A stretch of DNA of 64,000 bases from CAMLFJ01 sp035524955 (GCA_035524955.1 DATLFG010000045.1:1-64000), one strand, 5' to 3'; positions 8,229 to 17,125 are shown, counted from the first letter of the stretch. Made by a program: numbers and translations. Notes: generated by a model from the sequence alone, not told the origin.

Positions 8229-9071
8229 CTAGAAGCTCGGCTTGGTCGAGAACGGCGTCAGCTGGAGCTCGTGCGTCCAGCAGGACCGGTCCTGGGTGTG
8301 GAGGTAGTAGAACGCCTCCGCGATCTTCACCGGATCCATGACGATCTCCGGCTGCTTCTGGGCCCGCGGCAGGGCTCGGGTCCCCGGCGAGTCGATGAGC
8401 CCGTCGATCACCACGTTGGCCACGTGCACGCCGTGCTCGGAGTACTCCTCGGTGAGCACCTGCGCCAGCGTGCGCATCATGACGCGCGGATAGTAGAGCG
8501 ACTGCCCGGTGAGCCGCTTGCGTCCCCTCAACGACGACGCATTGTTCGAGATGAGGAACGAGCCGGCTCCCCGCGCGCGCATGGCGGGCAGCACCTCCTT
8601 GGCGACCAGGAACGGCCCACGACTGGCGATGTGCTGCGCGGTCTCGAAGATCTCGACCGGGACGTGCTCCAGCAGCTCCTTGTCGGGCGGCAGGTCACGC
8701 CCCTCGAGGTAGCCGGCGTTGTAGACGAGGACGTCCGGATCGCCGACTTTCTCTCGAATGGTGGCGAACGCCTTCGAGATGGACGCTTGCGACACCAGGT
8801 CCAGCTCGACGATCATGCTGGCGCCGCCCTGCGTGCGGATGGCCTGCTCGAGCGCATCCGCATTGGCGGCACGGCGGGTCGTCAGCACGACGAAGAAGCC
8901 CTCCCGGGCGAACTTCTGCGCGATGGCGCCACCGATGCCCCAGCGGACGCCGACGGGCAGGTCGCGGTCGTCGAGGGCCTTGCCGTGCGCCAGCTTGGTA
9001 TTGCGGCCATCTGCCTGCCACTTGGAGGTCGCCCCCACCACGACGGCGACCGGCTGACGGGTTGAGCTCAT
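8229..9071 (-). CDS. SDR-family oxidoreductase with insert in the Gly-rich loop
   Basis: A 280-residue short-chain dehydrogenase-like protein. The nucleotide-binding motif is split: VVVGATSK is separated from GIGGAIAQKFAREG by about 28 residues (ADGRNTKLAHGKALDD and so on) not present in classical SDRs. NAG (LVYNAGYLEG) and the active-site Ser region (LISNNASSLRG) are present, but the usual YxxxK reads YYPRVMMR, without the lysine, so classical dehydrogenase chemistry is doubtful. It is the last gene of the 8229-12562 operon; its ATG overlaps the stop of the hydrolase upstream (ATGA). Confidence 0.8.
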   Translation of the reverse strand: MSSTRQPVAVVVGATSKWQADGRNTKLAHGKALDDRDLPVGVRWGIGGAIAQKFAREGFFVVLTTRRAANADALEQAIRTQGGASMIVELDLVSQASISKAFATIREKVGDPDVLVYNAGYLEGRDLPPDKELLEHVPVEIFETAQHIASRGPFLVAKEVLPAMRARGAGSFLISNNASSLRGRKRLTGQSLYYPRVMMRTLAQVLTEEYSEHGVHVANVVIDGLIDSPGTRALPRAQKQPEIVMDPVKIAEAFYYLHTQDRSCWTHELQLTPFSTKPSF

Positions 9072-9859
9072 TCCGGATTCTCCTCTGCGCCACTGCCGAA
9101 GAACTCCAGCAGCAGGCGGTTGACTTCGGGTGCGTTCTCGTAGGCCGACCAGTGGCCGGCCTTCGGCACCCGGTGCACGTCGAGCCCGGGCACCGATCCC
9201 TGGATCTCGCCGATCAGCAGCTTGGCGGGCCGGAACGCGGAATCGTCGCGCTCGCCCCAGAGCAGCCGGATCCGGCAGCCCCGCTGCGCCAGCTCCCGCA
9301 GATCGCCCAGCAGGGTCCCGCCCCCGCTGACTTTTCTACTATCGAAGCGGGTTCTTCGCACGCAGTCCACCTGGATGTCCACCGTGTCCTCGGAGACGCT
9401 CGCGGGCTCGCTCAGCATGTTGACGAGCAGGTTGTGGCGGCAGATCTCGCGGAAGAGCCGCTCGTCGCCGCCCGCCTCCTTGTAGCTGCGGATCGGCCGG
9501 TCGCCGAAGCGCCGCATCGGGAAGCCGCCGGGCGAGACCAGGCAGAGGTGGCTGACGCGCGGGCCGAGCCGGCGGGCCAGGTTGGCGGCGATGGCGCCGC
9601 CGAACGAGAAGCCGGCGAAGCGCAGCGGGGCATCGCCCGGGAGCCTCTCGAGGAGCAGCCCGTGGACGAGGTCGAGGTACTGCGGGCCGGTGGTGTCACG
9701 CGGGACCGCTGCCGAGTCGCCGTAGGACGGGTGATCGAGCGCGTGAACGGTGAAGCGCTCGGCCAGCGGCTCGACGTTGCGGATCCAGTGCTTCCACGAG
9801 CCCATCCCGCCGTGGAAGAGCACGAGGTCCGGGCCATGGCCGGACCGATGGACCGCCAT
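9068..9859 (-). CDS. Alpha/beta hydrolase
   Basis: A 263-residue alpha/beta-hydrolase-fold enzyme resembling meta-cleavage-product hydrolases and related esterases. It shows the oxyanion segment LFHGGMGSWKHW, nucleophile elbow GFSFGG (Ser85), acid region WGERDDSAF and catalytic His in KAGHWSAYE. Cytoplasmic, no signal peptide. ATG 9859 is selected because the conserved fold begins immediately after; the preceding gene stops at 9871. It overlaps the downstream SDR by four bases. In this operon it may hydrolyse a ring-cleavage product, lactone or ester, but the substrate is not evident. Confidence 0.85.
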   Translation of the reverse strand: MAVHRSGHGPDLVLFHGGMGSWKHWIRNVEPLAERFTVHALDHPSYGDSAAVPRDTTGPQYLDLVHGLLLERLPGDAPLRFAGFSFGGAIAANLARRLGPRVSHLCLVSPGGFPMRRFGDRPIRSYKEAGGDERLFREICRHNLLVNMLSEPASVSEDTVDIQVDCVRRTRFDSRKVSGGGTLLGDLRELAQRGCRIRLLWGERDDSAFRPAKLLIGEIQGSVPGLDVHRVPKAGHWSAYENAPEVNRLLLEFFGSGAEENPE

Positions 9860-9870
9860 CCGGGGCGGGG

Positions 9871-10770
9871 TCAAGCGAGCTTGGGCCGGACGCGCTCGGC
9901 GAAGAGCGCCATCTGGTCGTCGAGCTCGGGGCCGTCGGCGGCCAGGAACTCGATCACGAGATGCTCGACGCCGCAGCCGGCCAGCTCGGTGATCCGCTCC
10001 ACGAGGGCGGGCGGCTCCCCCACCAGCACGCTCCCGCCCCGCACGGAGGTCCCGGCGGGCCGGCCCGGCCGCCGCACGCAGAGATCGTTCCGCAGCGCGA
10101 TCGCGGGCGGCACCGCGCGGCCGCGGGCCTCGCAGAGGCGAGCCAGCTCGGCCCGCCCCGCGCGTAGCTCCTCCGCCGAGCGATTGATCGGATGCCACGC
10201 GGCCCCGATCTCGGCGGCGCGGCGCAGGGAGGCGCGGCCGTGGCCGCCGACCCAGATCGGGGGGTGCGGCTTCTGCACCGGCTTGGGCTCGAAGTGAAGA
10301 CCATTGAACTGGGTGTACTTGCCCGCGAAGGACGGCGCGGGGCTCGTCCAGAGCTCCCGCATCGCGGCCAGGTACTCGTCGGTCATCGGGCCGCGCTCCG
10401 CGAAGGGTACGCCCAGCATGGCGCTCTCCTCCGCCATCCACCCCGCGCCGATGCCGAGCACGACGCGGCCTCCGCTCAGCGCGTCGAGCGTCGAGACCAT
10501 CTTGGCGGTGACCACCGCGTTGCGATACGGGACGATCAGCACGGTGGTGCCGAGGCGCACCCGGCTGGTCGCCCCCGCCACCACCGCGAGCGTCACCAGC
10601 GGATCGAAGATGGCCGCACCGATGCGGTCCACGCTGGCGTTCGCGACCACCACGTGGTCGCTGACCCAGACCGAGTCGTAGCCGAGCTGCTCGGCCCGCC
10701 CCGCGGTGCGGCGGATGATCTCCGGCGTGGCGAGATGCCGGCAGTTGGGGAGCCAGACCCCGACCTGCAT
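9871..10770 (-). CDS. LLM-class F420/FMN-dependent oxidoreductase
   Basis: A 299-residue luciferase-like monooxygenase-family protein. Typical blocks: MQVGVWLPN at the N-terminus, LGYDSVWVSDHVV, RVRLGTTVLIVPYRNAV, LDALSGGRVVLGIGAGW and KPVQKPHPPIWVGG. These proteins use FMN, FADH2 or F420H2; the GIGAGW type is common among F420-dependent family members, but cofactor choice cannot be settled here. The start ATG 10770 overlaps the stop of the upstream SMP-30 gene (TGATG). It is homologous to the LLM gene two positions upstream in the same operon. Confidence 0.88.
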   Translation of the reverse strand: MQVGVWLPNCRHLATPEIIRRTAGRAEQLGYDSVWVSDHVVVANASVDRIGAAIFDPLVTLAVVAGATSRVRLGTTVLIVPYRNAVVTAKMVSTLDALSGGRVVLGIGAGWMAEESAMLGVPFAERGPMTDEYLAAMRELWTSPAPSFAGKYTQFNGLHFEPKPVQKPHPPIWVGGHGRASLRRAAEIGAAWHPINRSAEELRAGRAELARLCEARGRAVPPAIALRNDLCVRRPGRPAGTSVRGGSVLVGEPPALVERITELAGCGVEHLVIEFLAADGPELDDQMALFAERVRPKLA

Positions 10771-11708
10771 CAGCGGTTCAGGTGCCGCAGCGGCAGCCCC
10801 GGGCGCGGCCACTCGAAGGACACGAGCGTGCCGCCCATGGAGAGCGTGGCGTACGCGGTGCGCAGGTCCTTCCCGCCGAAGCAGACGTTGGTGACCATCA
10901 TGTCGGGCAGCGTGTACTGGTCCACTCGGCTGCCGTCGGGCCAGATGTCGCTCACCGCGCCGGTGATCAGCGTGGCCACGCAGACGTGGCCTAGGGCGTC
11001 CACCGCGAGCGAATCGAACATCTGGTAGCCGCCGAGCCCGGCGACCACGGTGCCCTTCTCGCCGCGGTACGGGCCGTTGGCCGACTCGATCTCGCCGGGC
11101 CCGGAGAGCCGGAACGACCAGCAGCGGGCGGTGGGCGTCTCGACCACGTAGAGGGTCTTCTCGTCCGGCGAGAGCCCGATGCCGTTGGGGCGCTCCAGCG
11201 GGAAGATCGCCTCGCGGATCGACGAGCCGTCCGCCTTGGCGTAGTAGACGACGCCGCGGTCGCCGTCCCGCTCGCGCGTCTTGCCGAGGTCGGTGAACCA
11301 GAACCCACCCGCGGCGTCGAACACCAGATCGTTCGGCCCGCGCAGGCGCCGGCCGTCGCAGCGGTCGTAGAGCGTCTCGAACTTGCCGGTCTCCGGATCC
11401 ACGATCTGGATGCTGCCGGATACATAATCGTCGGCCTGGAGCACCGGGAAGAGCTTGCCGGGCCGCTCCACGAACTTGAGCCCGCCGTTGTTGGTCACGA
11501 AGATCTTGCCGCCGGGACCCATCGCGGCGCCGTTCGGGCCTCCCCCCAGCGTGGCGATCACGTGGACCTTCCCGTCGGGCGTCACGCGAGAGAGCGTGCG
11601 CCGCTCGATCTCGACCAGGATGACGGAGCCGTCCGGCATGGCCACCGGGCCCTCGGGGAACCGCAGCCCCGAGGCGATCGGCTTGAAGGCGGGCTTGTGG
11701 GTGGCCAT
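10770..11708 (-). CDS. SMP-30/gluconolactonase-like beta-propeller hydrolase
   Basis: A 312-residue SMP-30/gluconolactonase/LRE family protein. It carries GLRFPEGPVAMPDG, the metal-ligand Glu region, RRLRGPNDLVFDAAGGFWFTD with a conserved Asn/Asp pair, ERPNGIGLSPDEKTLYVVET, and a SLAVDALGHVCVATL strand, all typical of the six-bladed propeller with Ca/Zn in the centre. Such enzymes hydrolyse lactones; the neighbouring LLM oxidoreductases could generate a lactone or ester, which is an inference. Start and stop overlap both neighbours, so the operon is translationally coupled. Confidence 0.86.
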   Translation of the reverse strand: MATHKPAFKPIASGLRFPEGPVAMPDGSVILVEIERRTLSRVTPDGKVHVIATLGGGPNGAAMGPGGKIFVTNNGGLKFVERPGKLFPVLQADDYVSGSIQIVDPETGKFETLYDRCDGRRLRGPNDLVFDAAGGFWFTDLGKTRERDGDRGVVYYAKADGSSIREAIFPLERPNGIGLSPDEKTLYVVETPTARCWSFRLSGPGEIESANGPYRGEKGTVVAGLGGYQMFDSLAVDALGHVCVATLITGAVSDIWPDGSRVDQYTLPDMMVTNVCFGGKDLRTAYATLSMGGTLVSFEWPRPGLPLRHLNR

Positions 11709-12562
11709 CAGGCTTGCGCCTGCCGCATGATCTGAGCGCAACGATCGAGCACGGGGAGCACCTCGTCGGCGTTCGCGGGCGGGAGGCTGAAGACGAGCCG
11801 CGCCACGCCCGCGTCGCGGTAGCGCTTGATGAGGTCGGCGTCCGCGGCCACGCCGAAGACGGTGATCGGCAGCGTGGCCGGGTCGCGCCCGGCCTCCACG
11901 ACCATCGCGCGGAACTCGGGCAGCTTGCCGAGCACGTCGCCGTAGGCGGGCCGGCGCGCGTGCGGCACCCAGCCGTCGCCGTAGGCGACGGCCCGGCGCG
12001 CGCCGTAGGGGAAGGCGCCGCCCACCAGGACCGGCGGGTGCGGCTTCTGCACCGGTTTGGGCCAGGTCATCATCGGCGGGAACTTCACGAACTCCCCTGT
12101 GTACTCGGGCTTCGAGCCCGTCCAGATGGCCCGCATGGCCTCGACGCGCTCCCGCATCACCGCGAAGCGCGCCTTGAACTCGGTGCCGTGGTCGGCCATC
12201 TCCTCCGCGTTCCAGCCCGCCCCGATCCCGAAGAGGAAGCGCCCGCCCGAGACCTGGTCGAGGCTCGCCACCGCCTTCGCGGTCTGGATCGGATCGCGCT
12301 GCACGACCAGGCACACCCCGGTCGCCACCTGGAGCCGGGTGGTCACCGCGGCGGCCGCCGCGAGCGTGACGAACGGATCCATCACGTCGTAGTACTTCTT
12401 GGGCAGATCGCCGCCCTGCGGGAACGCGGAGGCGCGCGAGAGCGGGATATGCGAGTGCTCCGGCGCCCAGAGCGAGCCGAACCCGCGCTCCTCCAGCGCC
12501 CGGCCGAGCGCCGCCGGGCCGATCGAGTAGTCGGTGAAGAAGATCGCCGCGCCTGCGTCCAT
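11708..12562 (-). CDS. LLM-class F420/FMN-dependent oxidoreductase
   Basis: A 284-residue LLM-family oxidoreductase, the first gene of the minus-strand operon. Blocks: FFTDYSIGPAALGRALEERG, GSLWAPEHSHIP, LQVATGVCLVVQRDPIQTAK, VSGGRFLFGIGAGWNAEEM and PVQKPHPPVLVGGAFP. The SHIP and GIGAGWN segments resemble TIGR03619-type F420-dependent proteins. The AGG-rich sequence cgaggaggccac directly precedes ATG 12562. The 99-bp gap to the divergent ABC transporter presumably holds both promoters. Confidence 0.88.
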   Translation of the reverse strand: MDAGAAIFFTDYSIGPAALGRALEERGFGSLWAPEHSHIPLSRASAFPQGGDLPKKYYDVMDPFVTLAAAAAVTTRLQVATGVCLVVQRDPIQTAKAVASLDQVSGGRFLFGIGAGWNAEEMADHGTEFKARFAVMRERVEAMRAIWTGSKPEYTGEFVKFPPMMTWPKPVQKPHPPVLVGGAFPYGARRAVAYGDGWVPHARRPAYGDVLGKLPEFRAMVVEAGRDPATLPITVFGVAADADLIKRYRDAGVARLVFSLPPANADEVLPVLDRCAQIMRQAQA

Positions 12563-12661
12563 GTGGCCTCCTCGGGTACCCGCGCGAATCTACCGCCGTC
12601 GGCGGGGGCGGTCAACCGTGCTAGGATGCCGGGCGATACGCACTCTCCCCAGGAGGACTCC

Positions 12662-13630
12662 ATGGCAACGAAGCTCATGGCTCGGCTGGCGCTGGTGGTG
12701 ACCGGTGCGCTGCTCTTCCTTCCTGTCCTTCCCACCGGGGCCGCCGCCCAAGAAGTGATCCGCATCGGCTGTCCCACCAAGACCTACTTCCCGACCATCC
12801 TCGCGACCGTCGCCAAGGAGAAGGGACTGTTCGAGAAGGAGGGCCTCCGGCCGGAGATCACCATCTACCGGGGCGGCGGCGAGACCTTCGAGGCGATCGC
12901 GGCGAACTCGGCCGACCTCGGGACGGTGGCGGTCCCGCTGGTGGCGACCTCCCGGAAACGCGGCGTCTTGACCAAGATCGTGGCCGGCAACGGGGACGAG
13001 TGGTCGGGCTGGATCCTCGGGGTGAAGGCGGCCTCGCCGATCAAGTCGCCGAAGGAGCTGGACGGCAAGAAGGTCGGCATCACGTCCGCCGGCTCCGGCA
13101 CCGACACCCTCGCCCTCTGGGCCCAGAGCGAGCACAAGGTCGCCTTTCAGCGTGTGGGGGTCGGCGGGGGCGGGCTCGTGCCGAACCTGCTCAACGACAA
13201 CCTGGCCGCCGCGGTGATCTACTCCCCGCTCAGCTACCAGGTCGTCTCCGAGGGCAAGGTGCGGATCCTCACCGACTTCGCCACCGCGATGCCCCCGAAT
13301 CTGATCGGCGGCTGGACCGCGACCGAGAAGAACCTGACCGAGCGGCGGGCCTTCATCCAGAAAGGGCTCAACGCGCTCTACGGCGCGCTCGAGTACATGC
13401 GCAACAACCCCGAGTACGCGATCAAGACCATCGCCAGCAACAACGAGCTGCCGATGGAGATCGCCAAGATGGAGTACGAGAAGACCTTCCTCCGCCTCTC
13501 CCGCGACGGGAAGATGACGCTCGCCTCGGTGCAGAAGGCCATGGACCTGGCCGCCGCGAGCGGCGTGAAGGACATGGCGCCGGCGGCCGAGGTCTTCATG
13601 AACATGCCGATCAGCCCGACCAAGCCGTAG
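12662..13630 (+). CDS. ABC transporter substrate-binding protein, NMT1/SsuA-like
   Basis: A 322-residue periplasmic binding protein with an N-terminal signal peptide (basic MATKLMAR, hydrophobic core, TGAAAQ cleavage region near residue 29). The mature part is NMT1/TauA/SsuA-like: YFPTILATVAKEKGLFEKEGL, GGGETFEAIAANSADLG and SPKELDGKKVGITSAGSGTD. Ligands of this class range from alkanesulfonates to pyrimidine precursors and aromatic acids. A strong ribosome site, AGGAGG, lies 7 bases before ATG 12662. It leads a five-gene + strand operon (12662-16960). Confidence 0.9.
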   Translation: MATKLMARLALVVTGALLFLPVLPTGAAAQEVIRIGCPTKTYFPTILATVAKEKGLFEKEGLRPEITIYRGGGETFEAIAANSADLGTVAVPLVATSRKRGVLTKIVAGNGDEWSGWILGVKAASPIKSPKELDGKKVGITSAGSGTDTLALWAQSEHKVAFQRVGVGGGGLVPNLLNDNLAAAVIYSPLSYQVVSEGKVRILTDFATAMPPNLIGGWTATEKNLTERRAFIQKGLNALYGALEYMRNNPEYAIKTIASNNELPMEIAKMEYEKTFLRLSRDGKMTLASVQKAMDLAAASGVKDMAPAAEVFMNMPISPTKP

Positions 13631-13639
13631 AGACGGGCG

Positions 13640-14395
13640 ATGCGGCGGCACGAGCGCGTCATCGTGGCCGCCGTCGTCCTCGGCCTCTTCGGCCTCTGGG
13701 AGACGCTGGTCCGCCTGGAACGGCTCGACGCGAGCCTCGCGCCCGCGCCCAGCACGATCCTCGGCGCCCTGGTCCGCCTGCTCGAGCGGCCCGAGGTGCT
13801 GCAGAGCCTCGCGGTCACCGCGTGGGAAGTGGTGGTCGCCTTCCTGATCGCGGTGCCGGTCGGCCTCCTCATCGGCTTCAGCCTGGCCGAGATCCCCGGG
13901 CTGGGCGGCCTGCTCCGGCCGCTCGTCAACTTCCTGTTCGGGGTGCCCAAGTCCATCTTCCTGCCGGTCTTCATCCTGATATTCGGGGTGAGCATCCCGC
14001 AGAAGATCGCCTTCGGCGTCTTCACCACGATCTTCGTGGTGATCATGGGCGGCATCGCGGCGGTCCAGTCGGTGCCGCGCGAGCTGGTCACGGTCAGCCG
14101 CGTGTACGGGGCGACCCGGCTCCAGATCATCCGGGAGATCTACCTGCCCGCGATGGCGCCGATCCTGCTCGAGTCGGCGCGCCTCGGCATGGTCTTCAAC
14201 ATCACGGCGGTGCTCCTGTGCGAGATCTACGGCGCCCGCGACGGCATCGGCTACCGCATCGCGGCCTGGGGCGAGAACCTCCAGATGCCTCAGCTCTACG
14301 CCGCGCTCGTGATCGTGGCCGCGGCCGCGGTGGCCGTCAACGAGGCGCTGCGCCTGGTCGAGGCCCGGCTCGGCGCGTGGCGGCAGCGGTCGTGA
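13640..14395 (+). CDS. ABC transporter permease, SsuC/TauC-like (first)
   Basis: A 251-residue BPD_transp_1 permease with about six membrane segments. The EAA-like loop reads REIYLPAMAPILLESARLG after VYGATRLQII. It starts 9 bp after the binding-protein stop and its TGA overlaps the GTG of the ATPase. In this operon it is one of two different permease genes, which suggests a heterodimeric membrane channel with the 15165-15908 product, or two alternative channels sharing one ATPase. Confidence 0.9.
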   Translation: MRRHERVIVAAVVLGLFGLWETLVRLERLDASLAPAPSTILGALVRLLERPEVLQSLAVTAWEVVVAFLIAVPVGLLIGFSLAEIPGLGGLLRPLVNFLFGVPKSIFLPVFILIFGVSIPQKIAFGVFTTIFVVIMGGIAAVQSVPRELVTVSRVYGATRLQIIREIYLPAMAPILLESARLGMVFNITAVLLCEIYGARDGIGYRIAAWGENLQMPQLYAALVIVAAAAVAVNEALRLVEARLGAWRQRS

Positions 14396-15168
14396 CCCGT
14401 CCCCTGGTCGCCATCCGCGGGGTGACGCAGCGCTTCGGCGTGGACGGGGCGGCCGGCGTGACCGCCCTGGAGGCGATCGACCTCGACATCCCGGACGGCC
14501 AGTTCGTGTCGGTGGTCGGCCCCAGCGGCTGTGGCAAGTCCACGCTGCTCTCCCTCGTCGCGGGCCTGCGCACGCCCTCGAGCGGCGCGGTCTTCTGCGA
14601 CGGCGAGCCGATCACCGCGCCGATGCCCCGCAAGGTGGGCGTGATCTTCCAGGAGGCCAACCTCCTGCCCTGGCTCTCCGCCATCGACAACGTGGCCTTC
14701 CCGCTGAAGCTGCGCCGGGTGCCGAAGGCGGAACGCCTGGAGGCCGCGGCCCGCATGCTCGAGCTGACCGGCCTCGCGGGCTTCGAGACCCGGCTGCCGC
14801 ACCAGCTCTCGGGGGGCATGAAGCAGCGCGTGGCGATCGCGCGCGGGCTGGTGCAGAACCCGGCGGTGCTGTTGATGGACGAGCCGTTCGCCTCGCTCGA
14901 CGAGCAGACGCGCATGGTGCTGGGCGACGAGCTGCTGCGCATCTGGTCGGAGACGCGGAAGACGGTGCTGTTCGTGACCCATAGCCTGAACGAGGCGGTG
15001 TACCTCGCCGACCGCGTGGTGGTGCTGAGCGCCCGGCCCGGGCGCGTGGTGGACGACGTGGCCGTGGATCTCCCGCGTCCGCGTCGCTTCGCGATGACCT
15101 CGGGCGAGCGCTTCGGCATGCTGAAGGACCGGATCTGGCAGCACATCAAGCACGCGGAGCGCCGGTGA
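14392..15168 (+). CDS. ABC transporter ATP-binding protein, SsuB/TauB-like
   Basis: A 258-residue ABC ATPase: Walker A GPSGCGKST (about 43-51), Q-loop VIFQEANLLPW, signature LSGGMKQR (about 139-146), Walker B VLLMDEPFASLDEQT and switch His in VTHSLNEAV. Closest to nitrate/sulfonate/taurine importer ATPases. GTG 14392 overlaps the permease stop (GTGA), and its own stop overlaps the GTG of the second permease, so all three are coupled. It energises the importer at the cytoplasmic membrane. Confidence 0.92.
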   Translation: MTRPLVAIRGVTQRFGVDGAAGVTALEAIDLDIPDGQFVSVVGPSGCGKSTLLSLVAGLRTPSSGAVFCDGEPITAPMPRKVGVIFQEANLLPWLSAIDNVAFPLKLRRVPKAERLEAAARMLELTGLAGFETRLPHQLSGGMKQRVAIARGLVQNPAVLLMDEPFASLDEQTRMVLGDELLRIWSETRKTVLFVTHSLNEAVYLADRVVVLSARPGRVVDDVAVDLPRPRRFAMTSGERFGMLKDRIWQHIKHAERR

Positions 15169-15908
15169 CCCCGCTGCGGTGGGGCCAGGCCGCGCTCTAT
15201 CTGGCCATCCTCGGGGCCTGGGAGCTGCTGCCGCGCGCGGGCGTGGTCCCGCGCCTCTTCGTGCCGCCGCTCAGCGAGGCGCTCGGCGCCCTCGTCACCG
15301 ACCGGCGCGAGTACCTCGGCAGCCTGCCCACCACGTTCGTCGAGATCCTCGTGTCCTACGTCATCGTCTGCGGCGGCGGCATCCTCCTGGGCCAGCTCAT
15401 CGGCGCCTCGCCCGCCGCGCGGCGGATGCTCCTGCCGATGCTGCGGAGCGCCTACGCGGTGCCGCTGGTCGTGCTCTACCCGGTGATGATGGTGTGGTTC
15501 GGCCTCGGCTCGGAGTCGAAGATCGCCTTCGCCTCGATCTATGCCTTCATCCCGACCCTGCTCACCGCGGTGGCCGGCGTGACCGCGCTCAGCCCCGCGC
15601 TCGCCGAGACCGCTCGCGCCTTCGGGGCCACCCGCGCCCAGCAGATCCTCTACGTCTCCCTGCCCGCGAGCCTGCCGTCCATCGTGGCCGCGCTGCGGCT
15701 CGGGGGCGCGCTCGTGATCGTCGGCGTCATCGTGGCCCAGATGCTGGGCGCGGCCGACGGCCTCGGCTACCTGATCACCCGGCACCGCACGCTGCTCAAC
15801 AGCCCCGGCGTCTACGCGGGCATCGTGCTCGTGCTCGGCATCACCGGGATGCACGAGATCCTTCTCCGCCGCCTGGAGCAGCAGGTGGCGGCCTACCGGC
15901 AGTCCTGA
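15165..15908 (+). CDS. ABC transporter permease, SsuC/TauC-like (second)
   Basis: A 247-residue membrane permease with the same fold as the first (loop TARAFGATRAQQILYVSLPA then SLPSIVAALRLG). GTG 15165 overlaps the ATPase stop codon by four bases. The sequence differs clearly from the first permease, so this is not a recent duplication. The operon continues 20 bp later into the MetE-like gene. Confidence 0.9.
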   Translation: MTPLRWGQAALYLAILGAWELLPRAGVVPRLFVPPLSEALGALVTDRREYLGSLPTTFVEILVSYVIVCGGGILLGQLIGASPAARRMLLPMLRSAYAVPLVVLYPVMMVWFGLGSESKIAFASIYAFIPTLLTAVAGVTALSPALAETARAFGATRAQQILYVSLPASLPSIVAALRLGGALVIVGVIVAQMLGAADGLGYLITRHRTLLNSPGVYAGIVLVLGITGMHEILLRRLEQQVAAYRQS

Positions 15909-15928
15909 CGCGAAAGGAGGTCCAGGCC

Positions 15929-16960
15929 ATGGCCCAGCAGGTGCTCACCACCACGGTGGTCGGCAGCTATCCCCAGCCCGACTGGCTCGTCGACCGGGCG
16001 ATGCTGTCGAAGGGGGTCCCCCGCGTCCGCCTGCGCGCGATGTGGCGCGTCCCGGACGAGTTCCTCGAGCAGGCGCAGGACGACGCCACCATCGTCGCCA
16101 TCCGGGACATGGAGCGCGCCGGGATCGACATCATCACCGACGGCGAGATCCGGCGCGAGAGCTACTCGAACCGCTTCGCCACCGCGCTCGACGGCGTCGA
16201 CCCGGACAATCCGGGCGTGATCACCAACCGGGTCGGGCAGGAGACCCTCGTGCCGCGCGTGATCGGCCCCATCCGGCGGACCCGGCCCGTCGAGCTGCGC
16301 GACATGCAGTTCCTCCGTCGCAACACGGATCGGCCCGCCAAGATCACCCTGCCCGGCCCCTTCACCCTGGCCCAGCAGGCCCGGAACGAGCACTACCGCG
16401 ACGTCGAGGAGCTGGCCATGGACTTCGCGGAGGCGGTCAACGCCGAGGCGCACGACCTGGAGGACGCCGGGGCCGACGTCATCCAGCTCGACGAGCCCTG
16501 GCTGCGCAACGATCCCGAGGCGGCCGCGCGCTACGCGGTGCCCGCGATCAACCGCGCGCTCGCCGGCCTCACGGTGCCGACCGCGCTGCACCTCTGCTTC
16601 GGCTACGCGGCGGTGGTGAAGCATCAGAAGCCCACCGGCTACTCGTTCCTGCCGCAGCTCGCGGGCACCATCGCCCGGCAGATCTCGATCGAGGCCGCGC
16701 AGCCCAAGCTCGACCTGGGGGTGCTGAGCGACCTGGCCGGCAAGACGGTCATCCTCGGCGTGATCGACCTCGCGGACCCCGCGGTGGACACGATCGAGCA
16801 GGTGACCTCGCGGATCCGGGCCGGGCTCGCCCGGGTGCCCGCGGAGCGGCTGGTCCTGGCCCCCGACTGCGGCATGAAGTATCTGCCGCGCCACACCGCG
16901 TTCAACAAGCTCTGCATGCTGACCGCCAGCGCGCGCGCCGTCCGCGCCCAGCTCGCCTAG
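15929..16960 (+). CDS. MetE-core-like (cobalamin-independent methionine synthase) methyltransferase
   Basis: A 343-residue protein matching the C-terminal catalytic domain of cobalamin-independent methionine synthase without the N-terminal domain. Visible are VVGSYPQPDWL, DIITDGEIRRESYSNRFA, DVIQLDEPWL, zinc-ligand candidates His and Cys in ALHLCFGY, and the final zinc-binding Cys in LAPDCGMKYLP. Such core-MetE proteins transfer methyl groups to thiols from methylcobamide-proteins or other donors, or act in 2-mercaptoethanesulfonate-type metabolism; the substrate here is unknown. ATG 15929 follows AAAGGAGG by 8 bases. It lies in one operon with the importer, hinting that the imported compound is its substrate. 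Confidence 0.85.
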   Translation: MAQQVLTTTVVGSYPQPDWLVDRAMLSKGVPRVRLRAMWRVPDEFLEQAQDDATIVAIRDMERAGIDIITDGEIRRESYSNRFATALDGVDPDNPGVITNRVGQETLVPRVIGPIRRTRPVELRDMQFLRRNTDRPAKITLPGPFTLAQQARNEHYRDVEELAMDFAEAVNAEAHDLEDAGADVIQLDEPWLRNDPEAAARYAVPAINRALAGLTVPTALHLCFGYAAVVKHQKPTGYSFLPQLAGTIARQISIEAAQPKLDLGVLSDLAGKTVILGVIDLADPAVDTIEQVTSRIRAGLARVPAERLVLAPDCGMKYLPRHTAFNKLCMLTASARAVRAQLA

Positions 16961-16993
16961 CCCGATTCACGAACGCGTGTTCCGCGTCCTATG

Positions 16994-17125
16994 CACCCCC
17001 TCACCCTGTCCCTCGCCCCCTCCGGGGGCGAGGGGATCGGAAAACGGCTCCCTCGCCCCCGGAGGGGGAGAGGGTAGGGTGAGGGGGCGCGTTGAGGTAG
17101 GGGGCGCGTTGAGGTGAGGGGGGCG
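16994..17125. repeat. G-rich palindromic repeat, locus 2 (composite)
   Basis: Two hairpins, cctcgccccctccgggggcgagg (near 17012-17034) and ccctcgcccccggagggggagaggg (near 17050-17074), are bracketed by outer arms ccccctcaccct and agggtgaggggg. A short direct duplication gcgcgttgaggt follows (17088 and 17104). It lies between convergent genes and probably acts as a transcription barrier; it belongs to the dispersed family. Confidence 0.7.

Noticed and set aside
16994..17125. Repeats as rho-independent terminators
   Set aside because: The stems are strong, but no T-run follows any copy and some copies lie inside a gene (E2), so a simple terminator role cannot explain the family.
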